Positions 52,348 through 61,375 of a DNA stretch of 64,000 bases are shown here, piece by piece (positions within the stretch are counted from its first letter, which is position 1; each line of letters begins with the position of its first letter). Origin of the DNA: Candidatus Agathobaculum intestinipullorum (GTDB taxonomy: Bacteria; Bacillota; Clostridia; Oscillospirales; Butyricicoccaceae). The stretch covers positions 84,555 through 148,554 of the forward strand of contig DWZQ01000028.1 of NCBI GenBank assembly GCA_019117485.1, in the 5' to 3' direction. Under the pieces are notes generated by a model. The model worked only from the letters and a program-made list of their open reading frames with translations. It did not search any database and had not been told where the DNA came from. Made by a program: the position numbers and the translations under genes.

Positions 52348-55300
52348 TTACTGTATTATAACATCGTTCTCGCCCAAGAGAAAGCGTAATTTTTCCAAAA
52401 GTGGCACATCGGGCTGACACCAAAAACGCCGTGCCGTCAGCGTTTTCTTTTTGGTATCGGTCGGATAGAGATAGACCGGCGTATCGCCCGGCTGTGTTAC
52501 CAGCACCGCCTTGATCTGTGGCCACTCATCGCCCTGCATGCTGGAGATGCGCAAAAACAGCTTTTGCGGCGCCATACGCGCAGCCTGCACATCGGTATAG
52601 ACCGATTGCTGCGGATGCTCACGCGCCTGTAGGCTGTCCACCGCACTTTCCGTCAGCGGCTGGGCTTCGTTGACCAATACCTTGGGTGCCTCGTCCTCGC
52701 GCGCGTCTATCTTACCGGTCAACAGCACCGCCGCGTCCTCGGTCAGATACGCGCCATATTGCTGCAAGGTGCGCGGAAATACCACCAATTCAATCGCCGC
52801 CGACTCATCCTCCACAGTCACATAAGCCATCATCGCGTTGTTGCGCGTCGATTTGCGACGCACCGCCGTGATAACACAAGCCAGCCGCACCGTCATGCCG
52901 TCCTTGTAAACCGGCTCGGCGCTTTCGCCGGAAAGATCGTCGATGATCTGACGGATGGACGCCGCATTGGCGCGCCGCGCCAGCGCGCGGTATTCGTCCA
53001 TTGGGTGGCCGGACAGGTACAGTCCGGTTGTCTCCTTTTCCATCGCCAGCAACTCGCGCATCGGCACCTCGGGGATATCCGGCAGGGCAATCTGCGTATC
53101 CTGCACGCCCTCGCTGCCCATACCGAACAAGTCCATCTGCCCCTCGATGTTTCGCTTGCGGCTTTGCGCGATCGCGTCCATCACCGCGCCCGCAATCCGG
53201 ATGAGCTGACTGCGACGGTATCCCATGGAATCGAATGCGCCCGATTTGATCAGACTTTCCAGCGCCCGGCGGTTGAGCTCGCGGTCATACATGCGCTCAC
53301 AGAAATCCTGGAACGAGGAAAACAGGCCGCCCGCCTCCCGCTCGGCGACCATCGCTTTCATCAGCGACCGCCCTACGCCCTTGACTGCGGCCAAGCCAAA
53401 ACGAATCGAACGCCCGGCTACCGAAAAGCTGTCGAACGACTCATTGACATCAGGCGGCAATACGGAAATGCCCATTTCGCGCGCAGCTTGGATATATTCC
53501 GAAATTTTCTCCGACCAATCGAGCACGCTGGTCAGCAACGCGGCCATATATTCGCGCGAATGATGGCATTTCAGGTAGGCCGTCCGGAAAGAAACAACCG
53601 CATAGCACACGGCATGCGCCTTGTTAAACGCATAGTTTGCAAAGTCCATGATCTCGTCGAACAGGCTTGCCGCAACTTTTTCCGGCACGCCGCGCTTGAC
53701 CGCGCCGTCGATACCCAGTCCCTCATTGCCGTGGATGAAGTTGATGCGCTCTTTTTCCAGCTCCTTCATCTTCTTTTTGCTCATCGCACGGCGCACCATA
53801 TCCGCCTTGCCGAGCGAATAGCCCGCTAAGCTCTGGAACACCTGCATGACCTGTTCCTGATAGATCATACAGCCGTAAGTGACGCCCAGAATCGGCTCGA
53901 GCAGCGGATGTTTGTACGTTACCTTTTCCGGATGGTGACGGCACTCAATATAGCGCGGGATGGACTGCATCGGCCCCGGCCGGTACAGCGCGACGACCGC
54001 GGTGATATCCTCGATCGACTGCGGCTGCAAACCGGTGACCACATTGGTGATACCTGCGCTTTCCAGCTGGAACACGCCCATCGTCGAGCCACGGCCAAGC
54101 ATTTCATAGGTCGCCTTGTCGTTCATATCCACCTTTTCGATATCGAACGTAGGCAGGCGGCGGCGAATCATCTTTTCCGCGTCCGCAATCACTGTCAGGT
54201 TGCGCAAGCCAAGGAAATCCATCTTGAGCAGCCCAAGCTCCTCGAGCGTGGTCATTGGGAACTGGGTCACCATTTGCTCGTCGTTGCGTGCAAGCGGCAC
54301 ATAGGTATCAACCGGGTCTTTGGTGATGACCACGCCCGCCGCATGTGTGGATGCATGGCGCGGCATGCCCTCGAGCGCACGCGCGGTGTCGATCAGTTCA
54401 CGCACCTGCGGCTTTTCGTCATACATCTTTTTCAGCTCGGCATTGACTGCCAGCGCTTTGTCGATCGTGATGTGCAGCTCATTCGGCACCTGCTTTGCTA
54501 CCACGTCAACCTCGTTATACGGGATATTGAGCGCGCGGCCAACATCACGGATGGCGCCGCGCGCGGCCATCGTACCAAAGGTGACGATCTGCGCAACGCG
54601 GTCTTTGCCGTACTTTTCTGTGACATACTCAATCACCTCGGGACGGCGCACATAACAGAAATCGACGTCGATATCCGGCATGGACACGCGCTCCGGGTTG
54701 AGGAACCGTTCAAAATAAAGCGAATAGTGGATTGGGTCAAGATCGGTGATGCCGAGGCAGTAGGACACAATCGAACCCGCCGCTGAACCACGCCCCGGCC
54801 CGACCGGAATGCCCTGTCGCTTGGCATAACCGATAAAATCGGACACGATCAGGAAGTAATCGACAAAGCCCATGCGGGCGATCATATCAATCTCATATTG
54901 CAGACGCGCGCGCACCGTACCGTCGTCCTTGGGATACCGCACGGCAAATCCCTCGTTGCATAGTTTTTGCAGGTATTCCAGCGCGCTATACCCGTCCGGC
55001 ACATCAAATTCGGGCAGGTGGTATTTTCCAAACTCAAATTCGACCTGACAGCGTTCCGCGATTTTGACGGTGTTCTCCAGCGCCTCGGGATGCTCCGGAA
55101 AGAGCGCTGCCATCTCGTCCGCATCCTTGATGTAGAACTCCTCTGTCTCAAACTTCATGCGCGTCGGGTCGTCGACCGTCTTGCCCATCTGGATGGACAT
55201 CAGGACATCCTGAATGCGCGCATCCTTGCGGGTCAGGTAGTGCGCGTCGTTGGTTGCCACCAATCCGAGATTAAGTTCGCTTGCCAGCTGGTACAGGCCG

Positions 55301-55863
55301 CTGTTGACTTTTTGCTGTACCGCGATACCATGATCCTGCACTTCCAGATAGAAGTGCTCACGATCAAAAATTTCAAGGAATTGCTCGCACAGCTCATATG
55401 CGCCGTCGACATCGCCCTCAGCCAACGCACGCGGAATCGCCCCCGCCAAACAAGCCGACAGGCAGATCAGCCCCTCGCTATGCTGCCGCAGCAGATCCAT
55501 ATCAATGCGCGGCTTCATATAAAAGCCTTCGGAAAAACCGAGCGAGACCATATGGATGAGGTTGCGGTAGCCTGTCATGTTTTCGCACAGCAGAATCAGA
55601 TGGCTGTGCCATTCACCGTTCACATAACTGCGGTCAAAGCGCGAATGCGGCGCGACATAGACCTCACACCCGATGACCGGATGGATGCCCTTGGCCTTGC
55701 AGGCACGGTAAAAGTCAATCACGCCGTACATCACGCCGTGGTCGGTCAGTGCGCAGGCTGTCTGGCCGAGCGCGGCCACGCGGTCGACCAGACCCTCAAT
55801 GCGGCACGCGCCGTCGAGCAGGCTGTATTCGCTGTGCACATGCAGATGGGCAAATGCTGCCAT
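52348..55863 (-). CDS. dnaE: DNA polymerase III alpha subunit (DnaE type)
   Basis: Replicative polymerase subunit. 1171 residues: PHP domain at the N-terminus (LHVHSEYSLLDG), polymerase core with the metal-binding PDIDVDFCYVRR and the GRGSAAGSIV motif, helix-hairpin-helix and OB-fold at the C-terminus. No proofreading exonuclease insert, so this is DnaE rather than PolC, which must lie elsewhere if present. It starts one base before the end of whiA's stop, so whiA and dnaE are directly adjacent. Confidence 0.96.
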   Translation of the reverse strand: MAAFAHLHVHSEYSLLDGACRIEGLVDRVAALGQTACALTDHGVMYGVIDFYRACKAKGIHPVIGCEVYVAPHSRFDRSYVNGEWHSHLILLCENMTGYRNLIHMVSLGFSEGFYMKPRIDMDLLRQHSEGLICLSACLAGAIPRALAEGDVDGAYELCEQFLEIFDREHFYLEVQDHGIAVQQKVNSGLYQLASELNLGLVATNDAHYLTRKDARIQDVLMSIQMGKTVDDPTRMKFETEEFYIKDADEMAALFPEHPEALENTVKIAERCQVEFEFGKYHLPEFDVPDGYSALEYLQKLCNEGFAVRYPKDDGTVRARLQYEIDMIARMGFVDYFLIVSDFIGYAKRQGIPVGPGRGSAAGSIVSYCLGITDLDPIHYSLYFERFLNPERVSMPDIDVDFCYVRRPEVIEYVTEKYGKDRVAQIVTFGTMAARGAIRDVGRALNIPYNEVDVVAKQVPNELHITIDKALAVNAELKKMYDEKPQVRELIDTARALEGMPRHASTHAAGVVITKDPVDTYVPLARNDEQMVTQFPMTTLEELGLLKMDFLGLRNLTVIADAEKMIRRRLPTFDIEKVDMNDKATYEMLGRGSTMGVFQLESAGITNVVTGLQPQSIEDITAVVALYRPGPMQSIPRYIECRHHPEKVTYKHPLLEPILGVTYGCMIYQEQVMQVFQSLAGYSLGKADMVRRAMSKKKMKELEKERINFIHGNEGLGIDGAVKRGVPEKVAASLFDEIMDFANYAFNKAHAVCYAVVSFRTAYLKCHHSREYMAALLTSVLDWSEKISEYIQAAREMGISVLPPDVNESFDSFSVAGRSIRFGLAAVKGVGRSLMKAMVAEREAGGLFSSFQDFCERMYDRELNRRALESLIKSGAFDSMGYRRSQLIRIAGAVMDAIAQSRKRNIEGQMDLFGMGSEGVQDTQIALPDIPEVPMRELLAMEKETTGLYLSGHPMDEYRALARRANAASIRQIIDDLSGESAEPVYKDGMTVRLACVITAVRRKSTRNNAMMAYVTVEDESAAIELVVFPRTLQQYGAYLTEDAAVLLTGKIDAREDEAPKVLVNEAQPLTESAVDSLQAREHPQQSVYTDVQAARMAPQKLFLRISSMQGDEWPQIKAVLVTQPGDTPVYLYPTDTKKKTLTARRFWCQPDVPLLEKLRFLLGENDVIIQ

Positions 55864-56757
55864 TTAGTCCTCCTTTGACGCAAATTCCGTTATTTTCTTT
55901 AATCTATGGCTAAGCCCCGGCTTAGAGATCGGCGGATCGAACCGCTGCGCCAGCTCAGCCAGCGTATCGGTCGGGTGCGCCAGCCGCAGGCGGACGGTCT
56001 CGCGCATGGCTTCGGGGAACGCATCTATGCCGCGCGTGTCCAGCACGGTGCGGATTGCCACGACCTGCCGTGCGGCAGCGTCTGCGGTTTTGACGAAATT
56101 CGCCGTCTCGCAGTTGACCCGCCGGTTGATCGTATTGCGCATATTTTTCTCTACCTTGGCCTCCATCAGCGCCATCGCCGCATGCGGCGCGCCCACGCGC
56201 GTCAGGAAATCTTCCACGCTCGCCGCGTCCTTAAAGTACAGCAGGCTCCCGCCCGCGCGGCTGGCGCGCTTGGGCGACAGCCCGAGGTCGAGCAGCAGGC
56301 TCATCTCCTCGCCGGCGAGGCTCTGGTGCCCGCTTTTTATTTCCAGATGACTTTTTTTATCCGGACCAGCAACCGTACCTGCCATCAGGAAGGCGCCCCG
56401 CAAAAAGGACGCCAGACAACATTCCTCATCCAGTTCGTTGCGGTTGAGGTGATATGTGACGTGGCTTTTGCGGTCATAACCCAACACGTCAAAAATGCGG
56501 CCGACCTGCGCCGCATCATCTATCGTCAGCTGATATTTGCTCCCCTGACGCTGCGGCTCACCCTCCACCGAAAACGCACGCTGTAGCAACGCCTGCAAGC
56601 GGCGCACAATGGCCTCGCTTGCAGTAGACAACCGGATCTCCCGATGGGAGAACACAGTGGCATGCAGCAGCGCACCGTAGGCTTCCGCCCGTGTGCAGCA
56701 CGGACGCTGCATCGGCACCCGGCACAGCTCATTCTTCACTTCGCTTGAAAAAGACAT
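55864..56757 (-). CDS. whiA: sporulation/cell-division regulator WhiA
   Basis: DNA-binding protein with a LAGLIDADG homing-endonuclease-like N-terminal domain and C-terminal HTH. 297 residues. The family stretches ECCLASFLRGAFLMAGTV and NRRVNCETANFVKTADAA are clear, and the C-terminus has RLAHPTDTLAELAQRFDPPISKPGLSHRL in HTH form (residues about 256-284). It follows rapZ; yvcK, normally between them, is absent. Confidence 0.94.
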   Translation of the reverse strand: MSFSSEVKNELCRVPMQRPCCTRAEAYGALLHATVFSHREIRLSTASEAIVRRLQALLQRAFSVEGEPQRQGSKYQLTIDDAAQVGRIFDVLGYDRKSHVTYHLNRNELDEECCLASFLRGAFLMAGTVAGPDKKSHLEIKSGHQSLAGEEMSLLLDLGLSPKRASRAGGSLLYFKDAASVEDFLTRVGAPHAAMALMEAKVEKNMRNTINRRVNCETANFVKTADAAARQVVAIRTVLDTRGIDAFPEAMRETVRLRLAHPTDTLAELAQRFDPPISKPGLSHRLKKITEFASKED

Positions 56758-56779
56758 GGCTCTCCCTTATCTTTCCCGC

Positions 56780-57637
56780 TTACCGCTGATAATCGCGGTG
56801 CATGGTGACTACACCGTAATCATGCCCGCGCAGATGTTGGCTCAGCGCTTCTGCAATCGCGACCGAGCGGTGCTTGCCGCCCGTGCAGCCAATGCCGATG
56901 ATAACGTTCGACTTGCCCTCCGCTATATAACGCGGCAGCAGGAAGTCGATCATGGTCGTCAGATGCCCCATCAGTGCATCCGCCGTACCGCCCTGGAACA
57001 CATAGTCGCGTACATCCAGATCGGTGCCGTTCTTTTCGCGCAACGTCATTTCATAATACGGGTTTGGCAGGAAACGCACATCGAACACCAGATCAGACTC
57101 CGGCGGGATGCCGTACTTGAAGCCGAACGACTGCACAATCACCTCGAATACGCCGCCGCTCTCCGTGCCTGTGAACAGCGCGATCAACCGCTCACGCAGT
57201 CCGGCGGCCGACAGCCCAGTCGTATCGACTACAAAATCCGCACGATTACGCAGCGCAGCAAGCATTGCGCGTTCTTTTTCGATCGCTGCGGTAATAGACA
57301 CCCCATGCTCCATCAGCGGATGCTTGCGGCGCGTCTCCTTATAGCGGCGGATCAGCGTTGGCGTGTCCGTATCCAGAAACAGGATGCGATAGTCGCAGCC
57401 CATGGTTTTGATCGAGTCCAGCGAGTCAAACAGCTGTTGGAAATCGCCGCCCGCGCGCACGTCAGTCACCAGCGCAACGCGCTCGTACCGCTCGGTGGCT
57501 GCCATACAGATTTCGGCAAACCGTGGAATCAGCGCGATCGGCAGATTGTCCACACAGTAGTAGCCCAAATCCTCCAATGTGGCAACCGCGCGGCTCTTAC
57601 CCGCACCCGACATTCCAGAAACAATTAAAAAGTACAT
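56780..57637 (-). CDS. rapZ: RNase adapter / nucleotide-binding protein RapZ (YvcJ)
   Basis: P-loop protein that binds nucleotides and, in E. coli, glucosamine-pathway RNAs. 285 residues. Walker A GMSGAGKS at about 8-15; C-terminal domain has GCTGGKHRSVAIAEAL, a typical RapZ motif. ATG with AAGGAG upstream. Order murB-rapZ-whiA-dnaE-pfkA. Confidence 0.94.
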   Translation of the reverse strand: MYFLIVSGMSGAGKSRAVATLEDLGYYCVDNLPIALIPRFAEICMAATERYERVALVTDVRAGGDFQQLFDSLDSIKTMGCDYRILFLDTDTPTLIRRYKETRRKHPLMEHGVSITAAIEKERAMLAALRNRADFVVDTTGLSAAGLRERLIALFTGTESGGVFEVIVQSFGFKYGIPPESDLVFDVRFLPNPYYEMTLREKNGTDLDVRDYVFQGGTADALMGHLTTMIDFLLPRYIAEGKSNVIIGIGCTGGKHRSVAIAEALSQHLRGHDYGVVTMHRDYQR

Positions 57638-57658
57638 TTATGCCATCTCCTTGCCGCC

Positions 57659-58573
57659 TCAGCGGACAATACGGACTTCACACTCCAACTCCACGCCAAA
57701 CTGGTCGCGCACGCGCTGCTGCACCAGTTCGATCAACCGGAACATATCCTCGCAAGTCGCGCCGCCGCGGTTGATCAAAAAGCCCGCATGCTTTTCCGAC
57801 ACCTGCGCCGCGCCGACCGATACGCCTTTCAGCCCGGCGTCCTCAATCAGCCGCCCGGCGAAATATCCCTCGGGCCGTTTGAAGGTCGAACCGGCCGACG
57901 GGAAATTCAGCGGCTGCTTATCGCGCCGCCGCTGCGCAAAATCATTCATCTTATCCAAAATCGCCGCCGGATCGCCCGGCTGCAGGCGCAGAACCGTCTG
58001 CACGACCGTCCAATCCGGGTGCGCGCGGAATGCGCTCGAGCGGTAGCCGAAGCAGTGTTCCTCCCCTTCCAGCGTATGCATCTCACCGTTCCCGTCCAGA
58101 TAGTCGGTCTTTTCCACGATCCCGGCCATCTGGCCGTCGTATGCACCGGCGTTCATAAACACCGCACCGCCCACGCTGCCCGGAATGCCGCCGGAAAACT
58201 CCGCGCCGGTCAGCCCGGCACGCTGCGCGCGCCGCGCCACACGGGCCAGCAACGCGCCCGCCTGCGCGACCACACATCCATCCGCCGTTGCATGCACCTC
58301 GTCCAATTCCGTCGTGCAGACAACCGCGCCGCGGTAGCCCGCGTCCGATACTAACATATTCGACCCGTTACCCAACAGCAGCAGCGGCAAACCACAGCCA
58401 CGGATGACCCGCAGCGCCTGCGTCAGTTGTGCGGGCGTTTTGGGCGTGACAAATAGGTCTGCCGGACCGCCAATTGCAAACGTCGTATGGCGGCACATCG
58501 GCTCGTGTTCCGCCACTTGTATCTCCGGCGCTGCCTCACGCAGCGCCGCAATGCAAGCATTGATTTTTTCCAT
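57659..58573 (-). CDS. murB: UDP-N-acetylenolpyruvoylglucosamine reductase
   Basis: FAD enzyme making UDP-MurNAc for peptidoglycan. 304 residues from ATG 58573, which has GGAGG five bases upstream. FAD-site motifs LLLGNGSNML and GIPGSVGGAVFMNAGAYDGQ, and the catalytic region NFPSAGSTFKRPEG (Ser, then Glu near the end) are present. First gene of the murB-rapZ-whiA-dnaE-pfkA run. Confidence 0.95.
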   Translation of the reverse strand: MEKINACIAALREAAPEIQVAEHEPMCRHTTFAIGGPADLFVTPKTPAQLTQALRVIRGCGLPLLLLGNGSNMLVSDAGYRGAVVCTTELDEVHATADGCVVAQAGALLARVARRAQRAGLTGAEFSGGIPGSVGGAVFMNAGAYDGQMAGIVEKTDYLDGNGEMHTLEGEEHCFGYRSSAFRAHPDWTVVQTVLRLQPGDPAAILDKMNDFAQRRRDKQPLNFPSAGSTFKRPEGYFAGRLIEDAGLKGVSVGAAQVSEKHAGFLINRGGATCEDMFRLIELVQQRVRDQFGVELECEVRIVR

Positions 58574-58619
58574 AAGTTCCTCCGCCTCATCCGAAATTAT
58601 ATGATAAAACCGCGCCGCT

Positions 58620-58653
58620 GCGGCCTGCCATCCCACAACGATGGGAAGGCCGC
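58620..58653. repeat. two-part hairpin upstream of murB
   Basis: GCGGCCT (58620-58626) pairs with AGGCCGC (58647-58653), and TCCCA with TGGGA inside, with a four-base bulge. It lies 47 bp upstream of the murB start, in the leader or promoter region. Confidence 0.6.
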
Positions 58654-58689
58654 CGCATGACAGCGCAAAGCAGTTGCTTCATGGATATT

Positions 58690-59003
58690 ATAACAAACAT
58701 ACACGTAAAGTGCAAATAAAAGGCACCCTACCCGATACCCTTCAGCTTGTCAAAAACTTAAAGATATTGCTGTTATCGTGAGCGTAGCGATACAAAATAA
58801 CAAAATCCGAGGGCATGCACCTCGAATTTTGCCCTCGCCCCGCGCCATTGAGCGCGAAACCGGGGGGGATCAAAAGCGGTTTCCTACGGGAACCGCTTTT
58901 GTAGATAGGGGGTATTGGATACCCCCTATCAGGCTGTCGAACTTTTCGACAGCATAAAAGGCACCCTATCGGGTGCCTTTTATGGTATGTTTCCTTGAAG
59001 ATA
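58690..59003 (-). repeat. second array of dissimilar hairpins, flanked by a 15-nt direct repeat
   Basis: No gene. Hairpins: 58771-58802 (weak, split), 58802-58830 (CGAGG stem extended by AAAAT/ATTTT), 58841-58856 (5 bp, weak), 58871-58901 (14 bp with one wobble, loop TAC), 58904-58930 (12 bp, TGG), 58933-58953 (9 bp, CTT) and 58954-58983 (13 bp, TATC). The last is the terminator of the lipoprotein gene. ATAAAAGGCACCCTA occurs at both ends, 58716-58730 and 58954-58968. CGAGGGC (58808-58814) can also pair with GCCCTCG (58831-58837), so alternative folds exist. Confidence 0.8.
58954..58983. terminator. terminator of the small lipoprotein gene
   Basis: 13-bp stem ATAAAAGGCACCC / complement with loop TATC and T-rich end on both strands; 21 bp after the lipoprotein stop. 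Confidence 0.85.
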
Positions 59004-59492
59004 TTATTCGCTTGCGCCTTCCAGCATGCTCGCGCCTTCCGCCATATCGGTCATGGCAGCCTGCAGCTGCTCGCCCATCTGCGTGCTCATCTCCGCAAGC
59101 TTGGTCTGGTCGGTTTCCTCGCTCATCGCAGCAACGGTATCAATGAACGCAATCAGCGACTCGCAGCCGGACTTGAGCTTCTCATGCGCGTCGGCATAGG
59201 CCTCCGGCGGCGTAACCGATGCAAAATCGTTGATAGAAGCCTTCATATCCTCCAAAATGCCCTTAGCAGCTTCCGGATCGGTCATCGCAGTGCTGGCGTT
59301 GGTCTGGATCTCACTCATTTCCGTGCTGAGATCCTCAACCGCCTGCTGGTATTCCTCTTCCGTCAAAGCTGTGGAAGCGGTGTCATTCCCCTCGCTGCCA
59401 CCAGCGTTATTGCCGCCGCAAGCCGCCAGCGAAAACGCCAACGCTGCTGCAAGCAGTGCTGCCAAAATACGCTTTGTGATGTTCTTCTTCAT
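59004..59492 (-). CDS. small lipoprotein of unknown function
   Basis: 162 residues. Lipoprotein signal with lipobox LAAC near residue 25 (FSLAACGGNN), then an Asn/Gly/Ser linker and an all-helical mature part of about 115 residues, rich in Met, Glu and Ala. Not recognised. ATG has AAGGAG eight bases upstream. Single gene with promoter at 59538-59566 and terminator at 58954-58983. Confidence 0.8.
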   Translation of the reverse strand: MKKNITKRILAALLAAALAFSLAACGGNNAGGSEGNDTASTALTEEEYQQAVEDLSTEMSEIQTNASTAMTDPEAAKGILEDMKASINDFASVTPPEAYADAHEKLKSGCESLIAFIDTVAAMSEETDQTKLAEMSTQMGEQLQAAMTDMAEGASMLEGASE

Positions 59493-59537
59493 TACAATCT
59501 CTCCTTACCTTTGCGCTGCTGCGCAAGATGATAGTTA

Positions 59538-59566
59538 AGATTATAAAGGAAAGGACTGGGAAAGTA
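59538..59566 (-). promoter_or_regulatory. promoter of the small lipoprotein gene
   Basis: -35 TTTACT (59561-59566), 17-bp spacer, -10 TATAAT (59538-59543). Confidence 0.7.
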
Positions 59567-59680
59567 AAGACAATCCTGCATAAATTTGCAAAGGTGCGTT
59601 TACAAGACAGTTTCTGTCCAAATGCGACAGGTCGACAGAACCGCCAGGGCATGCCGAATATCGCGCCCGATCCTTCCGCT

Positions 59681-60694
59681 TTAGCGAACCCAAACCTCTT
59701 CATGCTCACCGCGACGTGGACGGCCGAGCAGCAGTCTGCTTGCTTCGGTAGCGGGCAGGCCCTTATACAGCACATCATACATCGCCTCGGTGATCGGCAT
59801 GGAAACGCCCTGCTGCTGGGCAAGATGATAGCCCGCCTCGGTCGCGTAATACCCCTCGACCGTTGCGCCTACCTCCTCCATTGCCTCTTTGACGCTCTTC
59901 CCCTGCCCGATCAGGATGCCCGCGCGGCGGTTACGCGAGTGCATCGAGCAGCAGGTGACAATCAAGTCGCCCACGCCGGACAGGCCAGCAAAAGTCTCCT
60001 GCCGCGCGCCCAGCGTCATGCCCAGACGGGCAATCTCGGTCAGGCCGCGCGTCATAAAGGCAGCTTTGGCGTTATCGCCCATGCCCAAACCGTCCGCAAT
60101 GCCTGCGCCCAGCGCAATGATGTTCTTGAACGCGCCGCCCAGCTCACAGCCGACGATATCCGCCGAGGTATACACACGGAAGTAGCTTTCGTTCATAAAG
60201 GCAGCCTGCGTCAGCTCAGCGGCCGCGCGGCTTTTAGACGCCGCAACAATCGCAGTCGGTACACGGCGCGCGACCTCTTCGGCATGAGTCGGACCGGTCA
60301 GCGCAACGACCGAGTTGTTCCCCTGCATCACGCGATCGATCGTCTGCGAAAAACGGCAATAGCCGTGTTTCGCATCCAGACCCTTGCCGACATTGACGAT
60401 TACCGTGCCCGCGGGCACAATCTCCGCCAGTTGCTCGGCTGTCGACGCGACTGCGAACGACGGCACCGCCATGACCACAAGGTCAGCCTTTGCCGCGCCC
60501 GCCATATCCGTGGTAATCGCAATCCCCTCCGGAATCTTGACGCCCGGCAGCAGCTTTTCATGGGCGCGCTCACGCAGCAGCAGGTCGCACTCTTCCTGTA
60601 AATACGTCCACGAGGTCACCTCATGGCCGTTGTCGTGCAGCAGCATCGCCAGCGCGATGCCCCAGCCACCGGTACCCAGTACAAAAACCTTCAT
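59681..60694 (-). CDS. gpsA: glycerol-3-phosphate dehydrogenase [NAD(P)+]
   Basis: Reduces dihydroxyacetone phosphate to sn-glycerol 3-phosphate for phospholipids. 337 residues: cofactor motif GTGGWGIALA at about 7-16, catalytic Lys region GAFKNIIALGAGI, and C-terminal GLSGVGDLIVTCCS. It overlaps plsY by four bases, the next step of the pathway. Confidence 0.95.
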   Translation of the reverse strand: MKVFVLGTGGWGIALAMLLHDNGHEVTSWTYLQEECDLLLRERAHEKLLPGVKIPEGIAITTDMAGAAKADLVVMAVPSFAVASTAEQLAEIVPAGTVIVNVGKGLDAKHGYCRFSQTIDRVMQGNNSVVALTGPTHAEEVARRVPTAIVAASKSRAAAELTQAAFMNESYFRVYTSADIVGCELGGAFKNIIALGAGIADGLGMGDNAKAAFMTRGLTEIARLGMTLGARQETFAGLSGVGDLIVTCCSMHSRNRRAGILIGQGKSVKEAMEEVGATVEGYYATEAGYHLAQQQGVSMPITEAMYDVLYKGLPATEASRLLLGRPRRGEHEEVWVR

Positions 60695-61335
60695 TTTTTG
60701 TTCCCCTTTCGCTTACTGCCATCGGATTCGATGGTCTTTTTGCTCTTAAAGGAAAATTTATTCTCTTCTCCGCGCAGGATACGCGCGATGTTCGAGCGGT
60801 GCATGAAGATGACTGCCGCCGCCATGCCGAAAGCCATCGCGACCAGCACGGGGTCGTCATAAAATACAAAGGTCGTAATCGGGAAGCTGATCGCACCAAG
60901 GATCGAGCCGAGCGAAATCCAACGCGTGAGCGCCACCGCCACAAAAAACAGCACGAACGCGATCAGGAAAATGCGCCAATCAAACAGCGCCAGCATAACC
61001 GCGCCGACCAACACACCCTTGCCGCCGCGGAACCCGAAATACAACGGGAACATGTGTCCTAAAATGACGAAAATACCCGCCACCAGCTTACCTACCGGCC
61101 CGGCCAGCATAGCGCCGATTGAAATCGCCGCCGCCCCCTTGGCAATATCGCCCAGCATCACAAACAGCGTTTTGCCCGCGCCCATCGTGCGGTAGGAGTT
61201 AGTCAGCCCCGCGTTGCCGCTGCCATATTCACGGATATCCTTACCCAGTGTGACCTTGCTCACGATAATCGCAAAGCTCAGCGAACCAAGCAGATAGCCG
61301 CAGACCGCAATAATCGCAAAGTGCATAGGTGTCAT
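60691..61335 (-). CDS. plsY: glycerol-3-phosphate acyltransferase PlsY
   Basis: Membrane enzyme adding the first acyl group to glycerol 3-phosphate from acyl phosphate. 214 residues with five to six membrane helices. Signature GSGNAGLTNSYRTMG near 38-52 and FPLYFGFRGGKGV later. The last ~20 residues are an extra basic tail (KRKGNKK). It overlaps gpsA downstream and follows der. Confidence 0.94.
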   Translation of the reverse strand: MTPMHFAIIAVCGYLLGSLSFAIIVSKVTLGKDIREYGSGNAGLTNSYRTMGAGKTLFVMLGDIAKGAAAISIGAMLAGPVGKLVAGIFVILGHMFPLYFGFRGGKGVLVGAVMLALFDWRIFLIAFVLFFVAVALTRWISLGSILGAISFPITTFVFYDDPVLVAMAFGMAAAVIFMHRSNIARILRGEENKFSFKSKKTIESDGSKRKGNKK

Positions 61336-61375
61336 GTTGTTTTCCCCCAGTTTTGTTGAAATAAAAGCCGCAGGG

